Shown here: positions 23,700-35,015 of the stretch, piece by piece
Layout of the letters: every line of letters starts with the position of its first letter
How positions within the stretch are numbered: position 1 is the first letter of the stretch
Source of the DNA: Petaurus breviceps papuanus
Lineage: Eukaryota > Chordata > Mammalia > Diprotodontia > Petauridae
DNA: 64,000 nucleotides
Direction: 5' to 3'
Assembly (NCBI GenBank): GCA_028583685.1
Contig: JAMXIF010000220.1
Span: forward strand, 39,554,708 to 39,618,707
Made by a program: the position numbers and the translations under genes
Notes under the pieces: generated by a model
Told to the model about the DNA's origin: nothing
The model's input: the letters and a program-made list of their open reading frames with translations, nothing else
The model's database searches: none

Positions 23700-25465
23700 T
23701 CTCACTCACTCCATAAACATTTATTAGGTGTCTTCTATTTGCCAGATGCTCAACTAAGTGCTAGAGATACAAAGAAAAAAAGGCAGTCCTTGCCCTCAAG
23801 GAGCTTATAATATAATAATGAAGAAAATATTAAAACAACTATATACAAACAAACTATGTAGAGGATAAATAGGAAGTAATCAACAGAAGTAAGGCACTGG
23901 ATTTTAAAAAGATCTGGAAAGACCTCCTGTAAAATGTGAGATTTTAGCTGTAACTTCTTGAAGGAAGTCAGGAAAATTAAGAGGTAGATATAATAAGAGA
24001 GAGCATTCCAGAAATGGGAGATAGAGAAAATGCCCAAAATTGTGGAAGGAGATCAGTGTCACTGAATTACATGTAGAGTCACAAAAGGTGCAAGGAGATT
24101 GGAAAGGTGAGGGGAGCACCTTAGGAAGGAATGTCATAGGATTTCATACTTTATATTAGAGATGATATGGAGCAGTTGGAGTTGGTTGAATAGAAGGAAA
24201 ACATAGTCAGAACTGCACTGGAGGAAGATCAGTTTGACAGGCAAGTATAAGAGGACTTCAACTGAGGAAGTCCTAGTGCTAGACAAACCAACCAGCAGGT
24301 GATTGCAATAGTCTAGGCATGAGGTTATGCAGGTCTTCTCCAAAGATATATCAGTGTCAGGGAGAGAAGTGCAGCATATGTTTGGGGTGTTATGAAGGCA
24401 AAAATCAATGGGCCTTGGCAAGAGATTTGATATGTGAGGAGAGAGAGACAGAGACAGAGACAGACAGACACAGATAGAGAAAGAGGGGGGAGGGAAAGAG
24501 AGAGGAGACAGAGACAAAGAGACAGAAGGAGAAAGAGACAGACAGACAGATGGACAGAGTGAGAGAGGAGCCAAGGATGACATCCAATTGCAAGCCTGGT
24601 TTAGTGAGAAAATGGTGGTGTCCTCAAAAGTAACAGGGAAGTTTGGAAGCAGGGAGGGTTTGAGAAGAAAGAAAATGAGATAAGTTTGGGCAATTGTTGA
24701 GTTTGAGATGTCTGTGGGAAATTCAGACCAAAATGTCTAGCAAACAGTTTGAGATGTATGATTGATGGGTAGCAAGGAGATTAGGGTTATATAAGTAAAT
24801 TTGAGGATTATCATCATAGGAAGGATAATTTACTCCATGGAAGCTGATAAGATCACCAAGAGAAATTGGATAGGAAAATAGAAGAGGGCCTAGGACAAAG
24901 TTCTGTGAGACTCCCACGGTTAATGACATGCAAAATATGAATTGCATCAAGACTCAGCAAAAGAGACTAAGAATATGCAATCAAACAGGTAGGAGATGTC
25001 TCAGAAATCTGAAGAGTATCAAAGAGAAGAGTATCAAGAATGTCAAAGGTGACAGAAAGGCTGAGAAGGATGAGAACTTTAAAAGGCCATCAGATTTGTC
25101 AAGTAAGGGATCTTTACTAAATTTGGCAGGGAGAAAGTGGTTTTTATGGAATGATTGAAACCAGACTGAGGAGACTGGGAAGAAAGTAAAAGGAAAGGAA
25201 GGTTAGGCACTTATTGTAGAGAGAATTCTCAAGGATTTTAGCCACCAAAAGGAGGAATAAGATGGGGCACATAGTTAGTGATTGTGGATGGATCAATGAG
25301 AACCTTTTAAGGATGGGGAAGACATGAACGTGTTTATATACAGAAGAGAAACAGTCAATATATAGAGAGCAATTGAAGATAAGCAAGAAAGTGAGGGTAA
25401 TAAAGGGGCTGATATGCTGGAGAAGGAATAATTAAATGGGATCACTTGTACACATAGAAGGGTTT
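23700..25465 (-). mobile_element. L2 LINE, long 3' portion with RT motifs (ancient)
   Basis: The plus strand starts with the complement of the L2 3' end (aaacatttattaggtgtctt, ctaagtgctagagatacaaag, ctcaaggagcttataatat). On the minus strand about 24950-24723 decodes as L2 reverse transcriptase: FVLGPLLFSYPISLGDLISF then a decayed active site YDDN in place of YADD, then SNCLLDILV, matching the L2 order QGSVLGPLLFSLYTLSLGDL...YADD...ISNCLLDI. About 1.75 kb is present, one of the longest ancient LINE tracts here. A CAGA/GA microsatellite has grown inside it at 24438-24560. Confidence 0.87.
24438..24565. repeat. (GACA/GA)n microsatellite within L2
   Basis: Purine-rich GA and GACA repeats. The 149-codon minus-strand frame through it is an artefact of LS/VSL-coding repeats. 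Confidence 0.9.
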
Positions 25466-26411
25466 TCTTTTTTTCTTATTTCTTCTCTTTTTTTCTTTTG
25501 TTTTAAATTTATTTTTAGTTTTCAAGATTCATTTCCACAAGAATTTGAGTTACAAATTTTCTCCCTATCTTTCCCCTACCCCCACCCCAAGATAGTGAGC
25601 CTACTGAATACCCCTATCCCCAATCTGCTCTCTCTTATATCTTAACCCATACCCCCTCTAACTTTCTAGTAGGGCAAGATGGATTTCTATATCTCAGTAC
25701 CTGTGTATCTTATTTCCCAGTTGTATGTAAAAAAAAATTTTTTAATTTGTTTTTAAAGAAAAGCAATTGAATAGAGGTTGTACATGTGTAGTTAAACAAA
25801 ACATTTAGTTTATTATATAGTAGTTATATTGTGAAAGACTAATTATATTTCCCTCCATCCTATCCGGCCCCCACTTATTCTATTTTCTACTTTGACCCTG
25901 TCCTTTTTCAAAAGTGTGTGCTTCTAACCAACCTCTCCCCCAATCTGCCCTCTTTTCTATCACCCCCCCCCTCTTATATCCTTCCCCCATTCTTTCCTGT
26001 AGGGTAAGATACCCAAGTGAGTGTGTTTGCTATTCCCTCCTTAAGCCAAATTCAATGAAAGTAAGGTTGACCCATTCCCTTTTACATTCCTGTTCTTCCC
26101 CTCCATTGTAAGAGTTTTCTCTTGCCTCTTTTATATGAGATAATTTACCCTATTCTCTCTCTCCGTTTCTCCTTCTCTCATTATATTCCTCTCTCACCTC
26201 TTAATTTTATTTTTTAGATATCATCCCTTCATATTCAACTCATCCTGTGTCCTCTGTCTATGTATACATGTATAAACATACAAACATACATGCATACATA
26301 TATATGCACAAATATATATTCTCCCCTACTCACCTGTATGATGAGATACCCTGTTTAGTGTGTATGTTATTCCCTCCCTAAGCCAAATGCAATGAGAATA
26401 AGGTTGACTAA

Positions 26412-27559
26412 TGTAATGCCAAGCAAAGGCAACTTCCCAACTTTCAAAATACCAGCATAGGTGCTCTCCATTTTATTTGTGAAAAATTAAGAACAGAGAA
26501 AATCAAAATATAGCATAATTCAAAATACAGCGTTCACCAAGTATAATTCAATAATCCCCAAGTACTACTCCACACCTGGACATTATAATTCATTTAGTCA
26601 ATACCAAAGACCCTCTTCTAAGAACTACTCCACCCCTAGGCCATACATTCATTTAGTCAATCACAAAGCTCCTCTTCTCAAATGGAGATTAGTTTCCAAT
26701 CATTAGTAAAGTACATTCATTTGTTCAATCACAGAGCACAAAAAAGTCAAAAGTTTCCCACACTTGGATCACAATTGAATCTACCCCAGAGTTACAACAA
26801 GCTTAAGCACAGCATTTAATACCCAAAGAGAGGTCTTTTCTTCATCTTGTCCCGAGGCAAGTTCTCAGCAATCTTTGATCCTGGGGAGACAAAGCTTAGC
26901 AAGGCCACAAGATACATTGCCAGTGTCTTCATTAATTCATTCTCTGTCTGCAGAACAATCCTAGGACCCCTCAAAATATTAGCAAAACCCTCTTCCAGGA
27001 TTTCTGTAAACATACAACAAGAAAATCCTTCTTCAGGGCTTCTGAACCAACAGCAAGGTTCCAGGGCCTCTGCAACAACAGCATTTGCCTTCACCAGTGG
27101 GCACAATTCACTCTCTGTCAGCAGAACAGTCTCAGTAGTTCTGAACCAACAGCAAGGTTCAAAGTCCTCTGCAACAACAGGACTGTCTTTCACCAGTGAT
27201 CAAATCTGGCAAAACAACATCCAAACAGACAGACAAAGTACCAGCATAACAGCCATGTCTCCTTGGTCCTTGGCAGCTCTGGGTAGCAGCTCTCAAAAGT
27301 ACTGGGCAATTCAAACTGGCACTCAGCAATCCTCTCCTTCTCTCTCTGCCTCCAAGATGCTGCTTCCAAAAAGTTCTTCTGACTATCTCTTTTCTTGTGA
27401 CTCTCTAAATTTACGTCACCAGCTCCTCCCAGTTCAGCACTCTCTTTTCACATCAACAAGTCCATCCCACAAGTGGGATTCACAAGCTCTGGGTTTTAAC
27501 ACAATCAATCCAAAAACCAAGCCAATGGAGGGGGATCTTAAAATTCCATGACTATTACA
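26412..27559 (-). mobile_element. Solo LTR, family A copy 1 (fossil)
   Basis: 1148 bp bounded by TGTAAT...ATTACA on either strand and inserted in the HAL1 3' region, whose consensus resumes directly after it. Flanking bases actaa / accca look like a decayed 5-bp target duplication. The minus strand is taken as sense because AATAAA-type signals lie about 60 bases before the end there. It closely resembles the copy at 29197-30241 but is about 100 bp longer because one internal segment is present twice. No gag, pol or env text is attached. The reading frame seen in copy 2 is broken here. Confidence 0.82.
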
Positions 27560-28308
27560 ACCCATTCTCTTTTGCCTTCCTGTTCTTCCCCTCTCTCACC
27601 TCTTAATTTCACCTTTTAAGTATCATCCCTTCCTATTAAATTAGTCCTGTGCCCTCTATCTATGTATACCTGTACACATATATACACACATTCACATATG
27701 TATTCATATGCACATATACCCTCATATATAGACATATATATGTATATGTGTATGTATATATATATACACACATTTCTATTCCCTAAACCTATTCTCATAC
27801 CGATAAAAGTTTCATCAGTTACCATTATCATTTTTCCTTGTAGGGATGTAAATAGTTCAACTTTGATAAGTTCCTTATGATTTCTTATCCCTATTTACCT
27901 TCTCATGCTTCTCTTGCTTCTTGTATCTGAATGTCAAATTTTCTATTCAACTCTGGTTTTTTTTTTTTTCAGCAAGAATGCTTGAAAGTTCTCTATTCCA
28001 CTGAATGATCATATATTTCCCTGGAACATGATACTCAGTTGTGTGGGATAGGTGATTCTTGGTTTTAATCCCCGCTCCTTTGAGCTCAGAATATCTTATT
28101 TCAAGCCCTTCTATACCTTAGCGTAGAAGTTGCTAGATCTTGTGTTGCTTGTAACATTTCCTCCTTGATCTGGGAATTCCAGAACCTGACTATGATATTC
28201 CTAGGTGTTTTCTTTTTGGAATCTTTTTCAGGAAGTGATTGGTGGATTCTTTCAACATCTATTTTGCCCTCTGGTTCTAAAGCATCAGGGCAATTTTCCT
28301 TGAGTATT

Positions 28309-28468
28309 GCTTTTTTGTTTTAAGCAATCAGGGTTAAGTAACTTGCTCAAGGTCACATGGCCAGTTATTTCTGGGTGTGGTGCTGAGTGTCTGAGCCCGG
28401 GATTTGATCTCCAGGTCATCCCAACACTGGAGCCAGTGCTCTCACTTGCTGAGCCACCTGGCCGTCCC
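28309..28468 (-). mobile_element. tRNA-derived SINE (family with 'cagaaataactggc' body)
   Basis: On the minus strand: 'gacggccaggtggctcagca', box A-like tggctcagcaagtgagagc, box B-like gagatcaaatcc, body 'cagaaataactggccatgtg' and 'caagttacttaaccctgatt', then A-rich end. It interrupts the ORF1 text of the HAL1 and is bounded by a perfect 11-bp duplication, ccttgagtatt (28298-28308 and 28469-28479). Same family as the dimer at 41749-42050 and the copy at 43889-44035. Confidence 0.92.
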
Positions 28469-29196
28469 CCTTGAGTATTTCTTGAAAGATGATTTCTATG
28501 CTCATTTTTTGATCATGGCTTTCAGGTAGTCCAAAAATGTTTAAATTATCTCTCCTGGATCTATTTTCCAGGTCAATGGTTTTGCCAATGAGATATTTCA
28601 CGTTGCCTTCTGTTTTTTTTTTTCATTTGTTTGGATCTGTTTTATAGTATCTTATAAAGTCATTAGCTTCCATTTGCTCCAATCTAACTTTGAAGGAATT
28701 ATTCTCTTCAGTTAATTTTTGAAATTCCTTTTCCATCAGAACAATTCAACTTTTTAATGCATTCTTCTCCTCATTGGCTTTTTGGGGCTCTTTTGCCATT
28801 TGAGTTAATCTATTTTTTAAAGTGTTATTTTCTTCAGCTTTTGGGGGGATCTCCTTTTGCAGACTGTTGACTGACTTTTCATTTCTCTCCTTGTTTCTCT
28901 TCCCAATTTTTCCTCCCCTTCTTTCACTTGATTTTCAAAATCCTTCTTGAGCTCCTCCATGGCCTGTAAGCAGTTCATATTTTTCTTGGAAGCTTTTGTA
29001 CTAGAGTTTTGACTAGGTTGACTTCTTCTGGTTCCATTTTTTGATCTTTTTTGTCCCCCAAAAAGGATTCTATGATCTGATTGTGCTTCCTCTGCTTGCT
29101 CATCTTGCCAGCCAATTACTTGACTTTTGAGCTCTTTGACACAGTAGAACTCTGCTTTCAGAGTGGACAGAGCTGTGTCCCAAATAGCTGGGGCTT

Positions 29197-30241
29197 TGTA
29201 ATGCCGAGCAAAGGCAAATTCCCAAGATTCAAAATACCAGTATAGCTACTCTTTATTTTATTCAATGACAAATTAAAAACAGAGAGAATCAACATATAGC
29301 ATAATTCAAAATACAGCATTTACCAAGTATAATTTAATAATCTCCAAGTACAACCCCACCCCTGGACATTAGATTCATTTAATCAATCACAAAGTCCCTC
29401 TTCTAAATACTACTCCACCCCTAGGCCATACATTCATTTAGTCCATCACAAAGCCCTTCTTCTCAAATGGAGATTAATTTCCAATCATAAGTAAAGTACT
29501 TTCATTTGTTCAATCACAGAGCACAAAAAGGTCAAAAGTTCCCCACCCCTGGATCACAATTGAATCTACCCCAAAGTTACAACAAGCTTAAGCACAGCAT
29601 TTAATACCCAAAGAGAGGTCTTTTCTTCATCTTGTCCTGAGGCAAGTTCTCAGCAATCTTTGTTCCTGGGGAGACAAAGCTTAGCAAGGCCACAAGATAC
29701 ATTGCCAGTGTCTTCATTAATTCATTCTCTGTCTGCGGAACAGTCCTAGGATCCCTCAAAATATTAGCAAAACCCTCTTCCAGGATTTCTGTAAACATAA
29801 AACAAGAAAATCCTTCTTCAGGGTTTTTGAACCAACAGCAAGGTTCCAAGGCCTCTGCAACAACAGAACTGTCCTTCACCAGTGGACAAGTCTGGCAAAA
29901 TAACATCAAAACAGACAGACAAAGTACTAGCATAACAGCCATGTCTCCCTAGTCCTTGGCAGCTCTGGGTGGCAGCTCTCAAATGTCCTGGGCAATTCAA
30001 AGTGGCCCTCAGCAATCTTCTCAGTCTCTCTCTGCCTCCAAGGTGCTGCTTCCAAAAAGTTCTTCTATCTCTTTTCTTGTGACTCTCTAAATTTACGTCA
30101 CCAGCTCCTCCCAGTTCAGCCCTCTCTTTTTACATCAACAAGTCCATCCCACAAGTGGGATTCACAAGCTCTTGGTTTTAACACAATCACAACAAAAACC
30201 AAGCCAATGCAGGGGGATCTTTAAATTCCATTACTATTACA
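29197..30241 (-). mobile_element. Solo LTR, family A copy 2, with internal reading frame (fossil)
   Basis: 1045 bp with TGTAAT...ATTACA ends, inserted in the HAL1 5' UTR. Flanks ggctt (29192-29196) and ggttt (30242-30246) fit a 5-bp target duplication. On the minus strand an AATAAA-type signal lies at about 29270-29255, some 60 bases from the 3' end. A reading frame of 113 codons (29942-29601) begins MAVMLVLCLSVLMLFCQT, which looks like a hydrophobic signal peptide, and ends in PLFGY; it would sit in U3. MMTV is known to encode Sag in U3, so an LTR-borne frame has precedent, but no similarity to Sag is visible. The element is a solo LTR with no internal genes. Confidence 0.82.
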
Positions 30242-30888
30242 GGTTTTTGCAAATGTTGTCAGAGCTATGAGGAAGGTGCCCTCTCTACAGATACTCCAAG
30301 CTCTGATACACTTGCCACACACCCTAAGACCACCACCTTAGATTGTGATCCAGATTCAAGCAAGTCAAAGCAAGAGCAATTACCCTCTGAATCGTCACTT
30401 GGTCCCTCTAAGATGTGTAGTCCAGGAGCTCCAGAGGCAGCCATGCAGCAGCAGCTGCAGCCATCTCTTGCCCCAGGAGCAGGGGTTAGACCATGCTCTT
30501 CCATCACCCAGTTCCAACAGAGTTCCCCACTGGACTTTTACTTTCTCTTTGGCATCTATTGGTTGAGAAGTCTGGAAAGCACCACAGCTGCTGGTGATTC
30601 ACTCTTCTGAAATTGGCTTCTGCCAGTCTGTGCCACTGGTTAGGGCTGCCTCAGGTCTGGGCCTGCATGGCTTATGCAGGACTGCACTTTGCTCCCAGTC
30701 TGGTGTGATAGACCCTTTCTGTCAGCTTACCAGGTTGCCTTCAGTGGGAAATTTGTTTCTGTCTGTCACTTTGTGGGTTCTGTAGTTCTGAAATTTGTTT
30801 AGAGTCATATTTTACAGGTATTGGAGGTGGTTGGGGTTAGAGTTCAGAAAAGTACTTGCTTTTACTCTGCCATCTTGGCTCCACCCCC

Positions 30889-33225
30889 TTTTTTTCTTCT
30901 TAACATTCATTTAATTGTTTTTTAGCTCTGACTTTTCTTTCTCCCTCTCCTCCCCCATTCATTGAGAAGGCAAGAAATATGACACCAATCATACACAAAA
31001 AATCATGCAAAACATGTTTCCATATGAAAGATGTTGAAAAAGCTAAACAAAAAGCAGGAAACATAAAGGAAATGAAAAAAAATTGCTTAAAATCTGCATT
31101 TGGAATTAACCCATTTTATCTGTGGAGGTGAATAGCACTTTTCATCATGAGTCCTTTGGAATTATCTGGCATATTGTCTTAATTACAGTAACTAAATCTT
31201 TCTCAATTGCTCGTCCTTACACTATTACTATTAATTACTGCATTCAGTGTTCTCCTGGTTTTGCTTACTTCACTTTATATCAATTCATACAAGTCTTCCC
31301 AGGTTTTTTGGGAACCATTATGCTCATCATTTCTTATAGCACAATAAAGGCATACCTCACTTTATTGCACTTTGTTTTATTGAACTTCACAGAAATTGCA
31401 TTTTTTTTTAACAAATTGAAGGTTTGGGGCAACCTTGCATTGAGCAAGTCTATTAGCACCATTCTTCCAATAGCATGTGTTTACATTGGGTCTCTGGGTC
31501 ACATTTCAGTAATGCTCACAATATTTTGAACTTTTTTCATTATTATTTTATCTGTTATAGTGATCTGTGATCAGCATTCTTTGATGTTACTATTGTAATT
31601 GTTTTGGGGCACCTCAAACTGTGCCCATATAAATCTCTGAACTTAATAGATAAATGGTGCATTTTCTGATTGCCCCACCAATCAGCCATTCCCCAGTCTC
31701 TCTCCCTCTCCTCAGGCTTTCCTATTTCCTGTAACACAACAATATTGAAGAATATTATGTAAACTTAGTTGATAAAGCAGCAGCAGAGTTTGAGAGAATT
31801 GACTCCATTTTTGGAAGGCCTTCTGTTGTGGGTAAAATGTTATCAAATAGCATCACATGCTACAGAGAAATCTTTCATGAAAGGTAGAGTCAATAAAGGC
31901 ATCTAACTTAATTGTTTTCTTTTAAAAATTTCCACAGCTACCCCAACCTTCAATTACCATCCTCATAAGTCAGTAGCCATCAATATTGAGACAAGACCCT
32001 CCACCAACAAAAAGGTTACTACTTTCTGAAGGCTCAGATTACAACATTTTTTTAACAAGAAAGTATATTTTAATTAAAGTATGTACATTGATTTTAGACT
32101 TTATACTATTGCATACTTAAGAGATTACAGTATGGTATAAATGCAATGTTTACATGTACAGGAAAACAAAAAAGTTCGTGTGATTCACTTTATTGTGATA
32201 TTCCCCTTACTATGGTGTTCTAGAAGTGAACCTATGATATCTCAGAGGTATGCCTGTATTCCATCACAATAATATACCACAACTTGTTCAACCATTCCCC
32301 AACTGATAACTACCCCTCAATTTCCAATTCTTTCCCAAAAGATCTGCTATAAATATTTTTATACAAATACATCATTTTCCCTTATTGCTGTTTTTTAATC
32401 TGGGATATAGACCTAGCGGTCATATTGTTGAGTGAAAAGGTATGTAGTTTTATAGCCCTTTGGGCACAGTTCCAAATTGTTATCCAGAATTGTTGGACAG
32501 TTCACAACTTTACCAACAGTATATTGGTATCCCTATTTTTCCAAATCCTCTCCAGAATTTACCATTTTCAGTTACTGTTCTGTTAGCCAATCTGATAGGT
32601 GTGAGGTGGTACCTTAATTTGCATTTGCCCAGTCAATAGTAATTTAGAGCATTGTCACTATTAACAATGTTAATCTATCCATCTGAAAATTACCTACTCA
32701 TGTCCTTTGACCATTTATTAATTGGAGACTGACTCTTAGTCCTATTAATTGGCTTTATTTCCTTTAGAAACGAGTTCTTTATAAGAAAAAAAAACTTGCT
32801 GTAAAACATTTTTCCCAGTTTCTTGTTTTCCATCTAACTTTGGCTACATTGGTTTTGATTTGTGCAAATACTTTATAATTTCATGTAATCAAAATTATCC
32901 ATTTTGCTTCTAGTATTTCTCTCTATCTCATTTGGTTATAAACTTTTCTCTTATTCTTAAGTTTGACACGCAAAAAAATTTCCATTTTCTCCTAATTTGA
33001 TTGTGATCATCCCCTCTATTTCTAACCCCGGTAAATATTTTGACCTTGTCTGCTCTTTAGTTTTCCCAGCAATTTTTGTCAAGTTGTGAATTCTTGCCAC
33101 TAAAGTTTGGATCTTTTGGTTTAACAAACACCACATTGCTGAAGTCATTAAATAAATACTATGTATTGTGATACAGTATCACTATTCCACCTTTCCACCA
33201 CTCTGTCTTTTAAGGCCAGATTGTT
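30889..33225 (-). mobile_element. L1 LINE 3' region, split by Tigger1-like transposon
   Basis: Antisense L1 3' text: 'catcatttcttatagcacaat' joins, after the DNA transposon, to 'ttccatcacaataatatacc', then 'caacttgttcaaccattccc', 'ccagaattgttggacagttc', 'aatctgataggtgtgaggtgg', 'ttttcccagcaatttttgtc'. Its 3' end is the T-rich text at 30889-30920. More diverged than the L1 at 19-22 kb, so older. No open frame remains. Confidence 0.87.
31347..32256 (+). mobile_element. Tigger1-like DNA transposon (TcMar-Tigger), internally deleted
   Basis: Left end aaggcatacctcactttatt and right end (read inward) caggcatacctctgagatat form the Tigger terminal inverted repeats, and TA flanks both sides (31345-31346, 32257-32258), the target duplication of Tc1/mariner/pogo elements. 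The left ~400 bases match the Tigger1 5' region (aacaaattgaaggtttgggg, tgatctgtgatcagcattct, cacaacaatattga), after which the text jumps to the 3' end of the transposase region (cccaaccttcaattaccatc) and the 3' UTR (aaaacaaaaaagttcgtgtg). Only about 910 of roughly 2400 bases remain, so most of the transposase is missing. It sits in an old L1, whose text rejoins at TA. Confidence 0.92.
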
Positions 33226-33239
33226 TTGAGGTTTGCTAC

Positions 33240-33480
33240 TTAGTTATATAGGAGTTTTTGTTGGCAATTTCACTAGTTGCCTTCCATGCCTTGACATCCT
33301 CATCTTTATCCCCTTGTTTTCCTGGCTTTATTCATGTACCGGCTACAATCCCACATTATATGAAAAGCTTTCCCCAATCCCTCTTAATCCTAGTGCCTTC
33401 CTCCTGTTGATTATTTCCGATTTTGATTCTTTATATTACTGTAACCTGTAGCTCAAAACTCATTTGCATGGATTCCTCCT
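33240..33480 (+). mobile_element. L2 3' UTR fragment
   Basis: 'aagctttccccaatccctct' with 'taatcctagtgccttcctcc' and 'ttgattatttccgattttga' matches the L2 3' UTR. Confidence 0.7.
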
Positions 33481-33533
33481 CCTTTTTTTTTATTGCAGAT
33501 TTATTACTCAGTGCAGGAAAAAAAAACCAGGTA

Positions 33534-33825
33534 GAGCAAACTAAAGGTTGTTCCATAGTGCAGTGGAGAGAGTTCTGAGCTTGAAATCAAGAAGAACTAA
33601 ATTCAAACCTGGTCCCAAATATTTACTTTCTATGTGACCCCAGGCAAGTCAGTTAACAACTGACTGCCTCAGTTTCCCCAGCTGTACAATGTACGATAAT
33701 AACATTTACCTCCCAAGATGGCTGTTAAGGTGGAATTGTATAATATTTTTAAAGCCCTCAGAATAGTACTTCTTTTATAGTAAGTACTTAATTAATGCTT
33801 GTTCTTTCACTTTCTTTGTTTTAAT
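33534..33825 (+). mobile_element. THER1 CORE-SINE with L2-type tail
   Basis: Head 'ggttgttccatagtgcagtgg', MIR core 'ctttctatgtgaccccaggc', 'ctgcctcagtttccccagct', 'aataacatttacctcccaag', and tail 'atagtaagtacttaattaat'. Near full length. Confidence 0.85.
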
Positions 33826-34555
33826 GATGGATCAAGTTGGTGAGAGCTTAGAGGAAGAGAGATCCTTGTTAACCTTTTCCTACTTTGAGAGGGGAGAAAT
33901 GAAATTACAAATTCTCTTCAAATCCCTGGATGTGGAGAAAAACTCTGGGAAAAAGCAGACATGTAGAACAGTCACCATATTCCTATCCCCAGGTTACTAC
34001 ACTAGAGATTTTTGGTTATTTCCTCTGGTGTAAGATGGAAACTCCTGTAGTTGAGTTGAAATAATTTTCTCCCAATGAATATTATCTAAAATTTCTTATC
34101 TATATACTTTCTCTGATTTTTGTTTGTGATCAGCTTGGAAAAGTGGGTTTGCTTGCTATTTGCCATGTGTGTTCTTTGCAGAGCCAGCAGCATTTGATCT
34201 TAAGGGAATCAAAGCTTATATATACATATATGCTTTCTTCATGAAAGGATAGCCAAATTTGAACTTAGAAATTATTTCCCCTAACCTAAAAATATTTCCC
34301 CTCACTTAATTTAAAGGAGACAAGGTATATGGATATTGTTCTAGCTTGGTACTCCCTCTCTCTGAGGAGAGCAAACTGGTAAGCCTCTGACACCAATCTC
34401 CTGCTTCCTCTCTTGGAAGTAATCAAAATCTTCTTTGAAGAGGGGAGTGAAAGAGATTCTAGAGGCATCCCATGACTCTCTGCAAGTCAATGTAGGCAGA
34501 CTCATGTAGACATGTATAACCTATATAGACAACACACACAACACTCCTTACATTT
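33826..34555. other. Unassigned DNA
   Basis: No gene. The plus-strand frame at 33824-34033 (69 codons) shows no motif. Confidence 0.4.
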
Positions 34556-34716
34556 TGCTTATACCTCTTTGTTTATTTCCTCAATTGCATTTGAGCTCCT
34601 TGACAGCAGGTGCTTGAGTTTTGTCTATTTTGTTTTGTTTTACCTTTCTTTTTTATTTCCAGTGCTTAGTACAGTGGTTGTCATGTAGATGTTTCTTGAC
34701 TCAACTCAATTTCATA
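34556..34716 (+). mobile_element. L2-type 3' tail
   Basis: 'tttgagctccttgacagcag' and 'cagtgcttagtacagtggtt' match the L2/THER terminal block. Confidence 0.75.
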
Positions 34717-34799
34717 GATGGAGATGCTACTCTTTATTTATCTCCCATATTTAACAATGCTCATTAATAGCTGAGTTGACATTTGTGTTGCCCTTTAAT

Positions 34800-35015
34800 G
34801 TTTTTAAGCACTTTGTCTAATTATTTAATTGTATCTTCACAAAAATAGTAATAGGTGGATGTTATTTTCCCCATTTTAGAAATTAGGAAAATGAAACTCA
34901 GAGAAGTTAAGTCAATTGTGCAAGGTTGCACAGTTATGAAAGGCCTGAATCAGGGTTTAACCCTAGGTCATTCTGATCCAAGGTCTCGCACTTTATCTAT
35001 AATGCCATGCTTTCA
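34800..35015 (-). repeat. MIR CORE-SINE
   Basis: Antisense MIR: 'cccattttagaaattaggaaa', 'gagaagttaagtcaattgtgc', 'tgaatcagggtttaacccta'. Confidence 0.85.

Larger units (their letters stand above)
25466..30888 (-). mobile_element. HAL1 half-LINE, interrupted by two LTRs and a SINE
   Basis: Read from 30888 leftward: 5' end 'gggtggagccaagatggcag', 5' UTR to about 29000, L1-like ORF1 about 28950-28080, then a roughly 1.5-kb 3' region and a poly(A) seen as T-rich text at 25466-25500. ORF1 is recognisable from the coiled-coil part and a segment VKYL(I/M)GKT-DLENRSRRDN followed by a GLPES motif (28601-28520), the RRM entry of L1 ORF1p. No endonuclease or RT text occurs between ORF1 and the 3' end, which defines HAL1. 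Insertions: LTR 26412-27559, SINE 28309-28468, LTR 29197-30241. Part of the 3' region appears twice (see findings). The ORF carries stops and frame changes. Confidence 0.85.

Noticed and set aside
24134-24593. 149-codon minus-strand frame
   Set aside because: Runs through a GA/GACA microsatellite and L2 relic; no consistent protein.
26847-27551. 234-codon plus-strand frame, the longest in the window
   Set aside because: It lies antisense inside a solo LTR, is not preserved in the related LTR at 29197-30241, and shows no domain.
26412-30241. A single provirus with two LTRs 1.6 kb apart
   Set aside because: The sequence between is HAL1 with ORF1 and a SINE, and each LTR has its own flanking bases.
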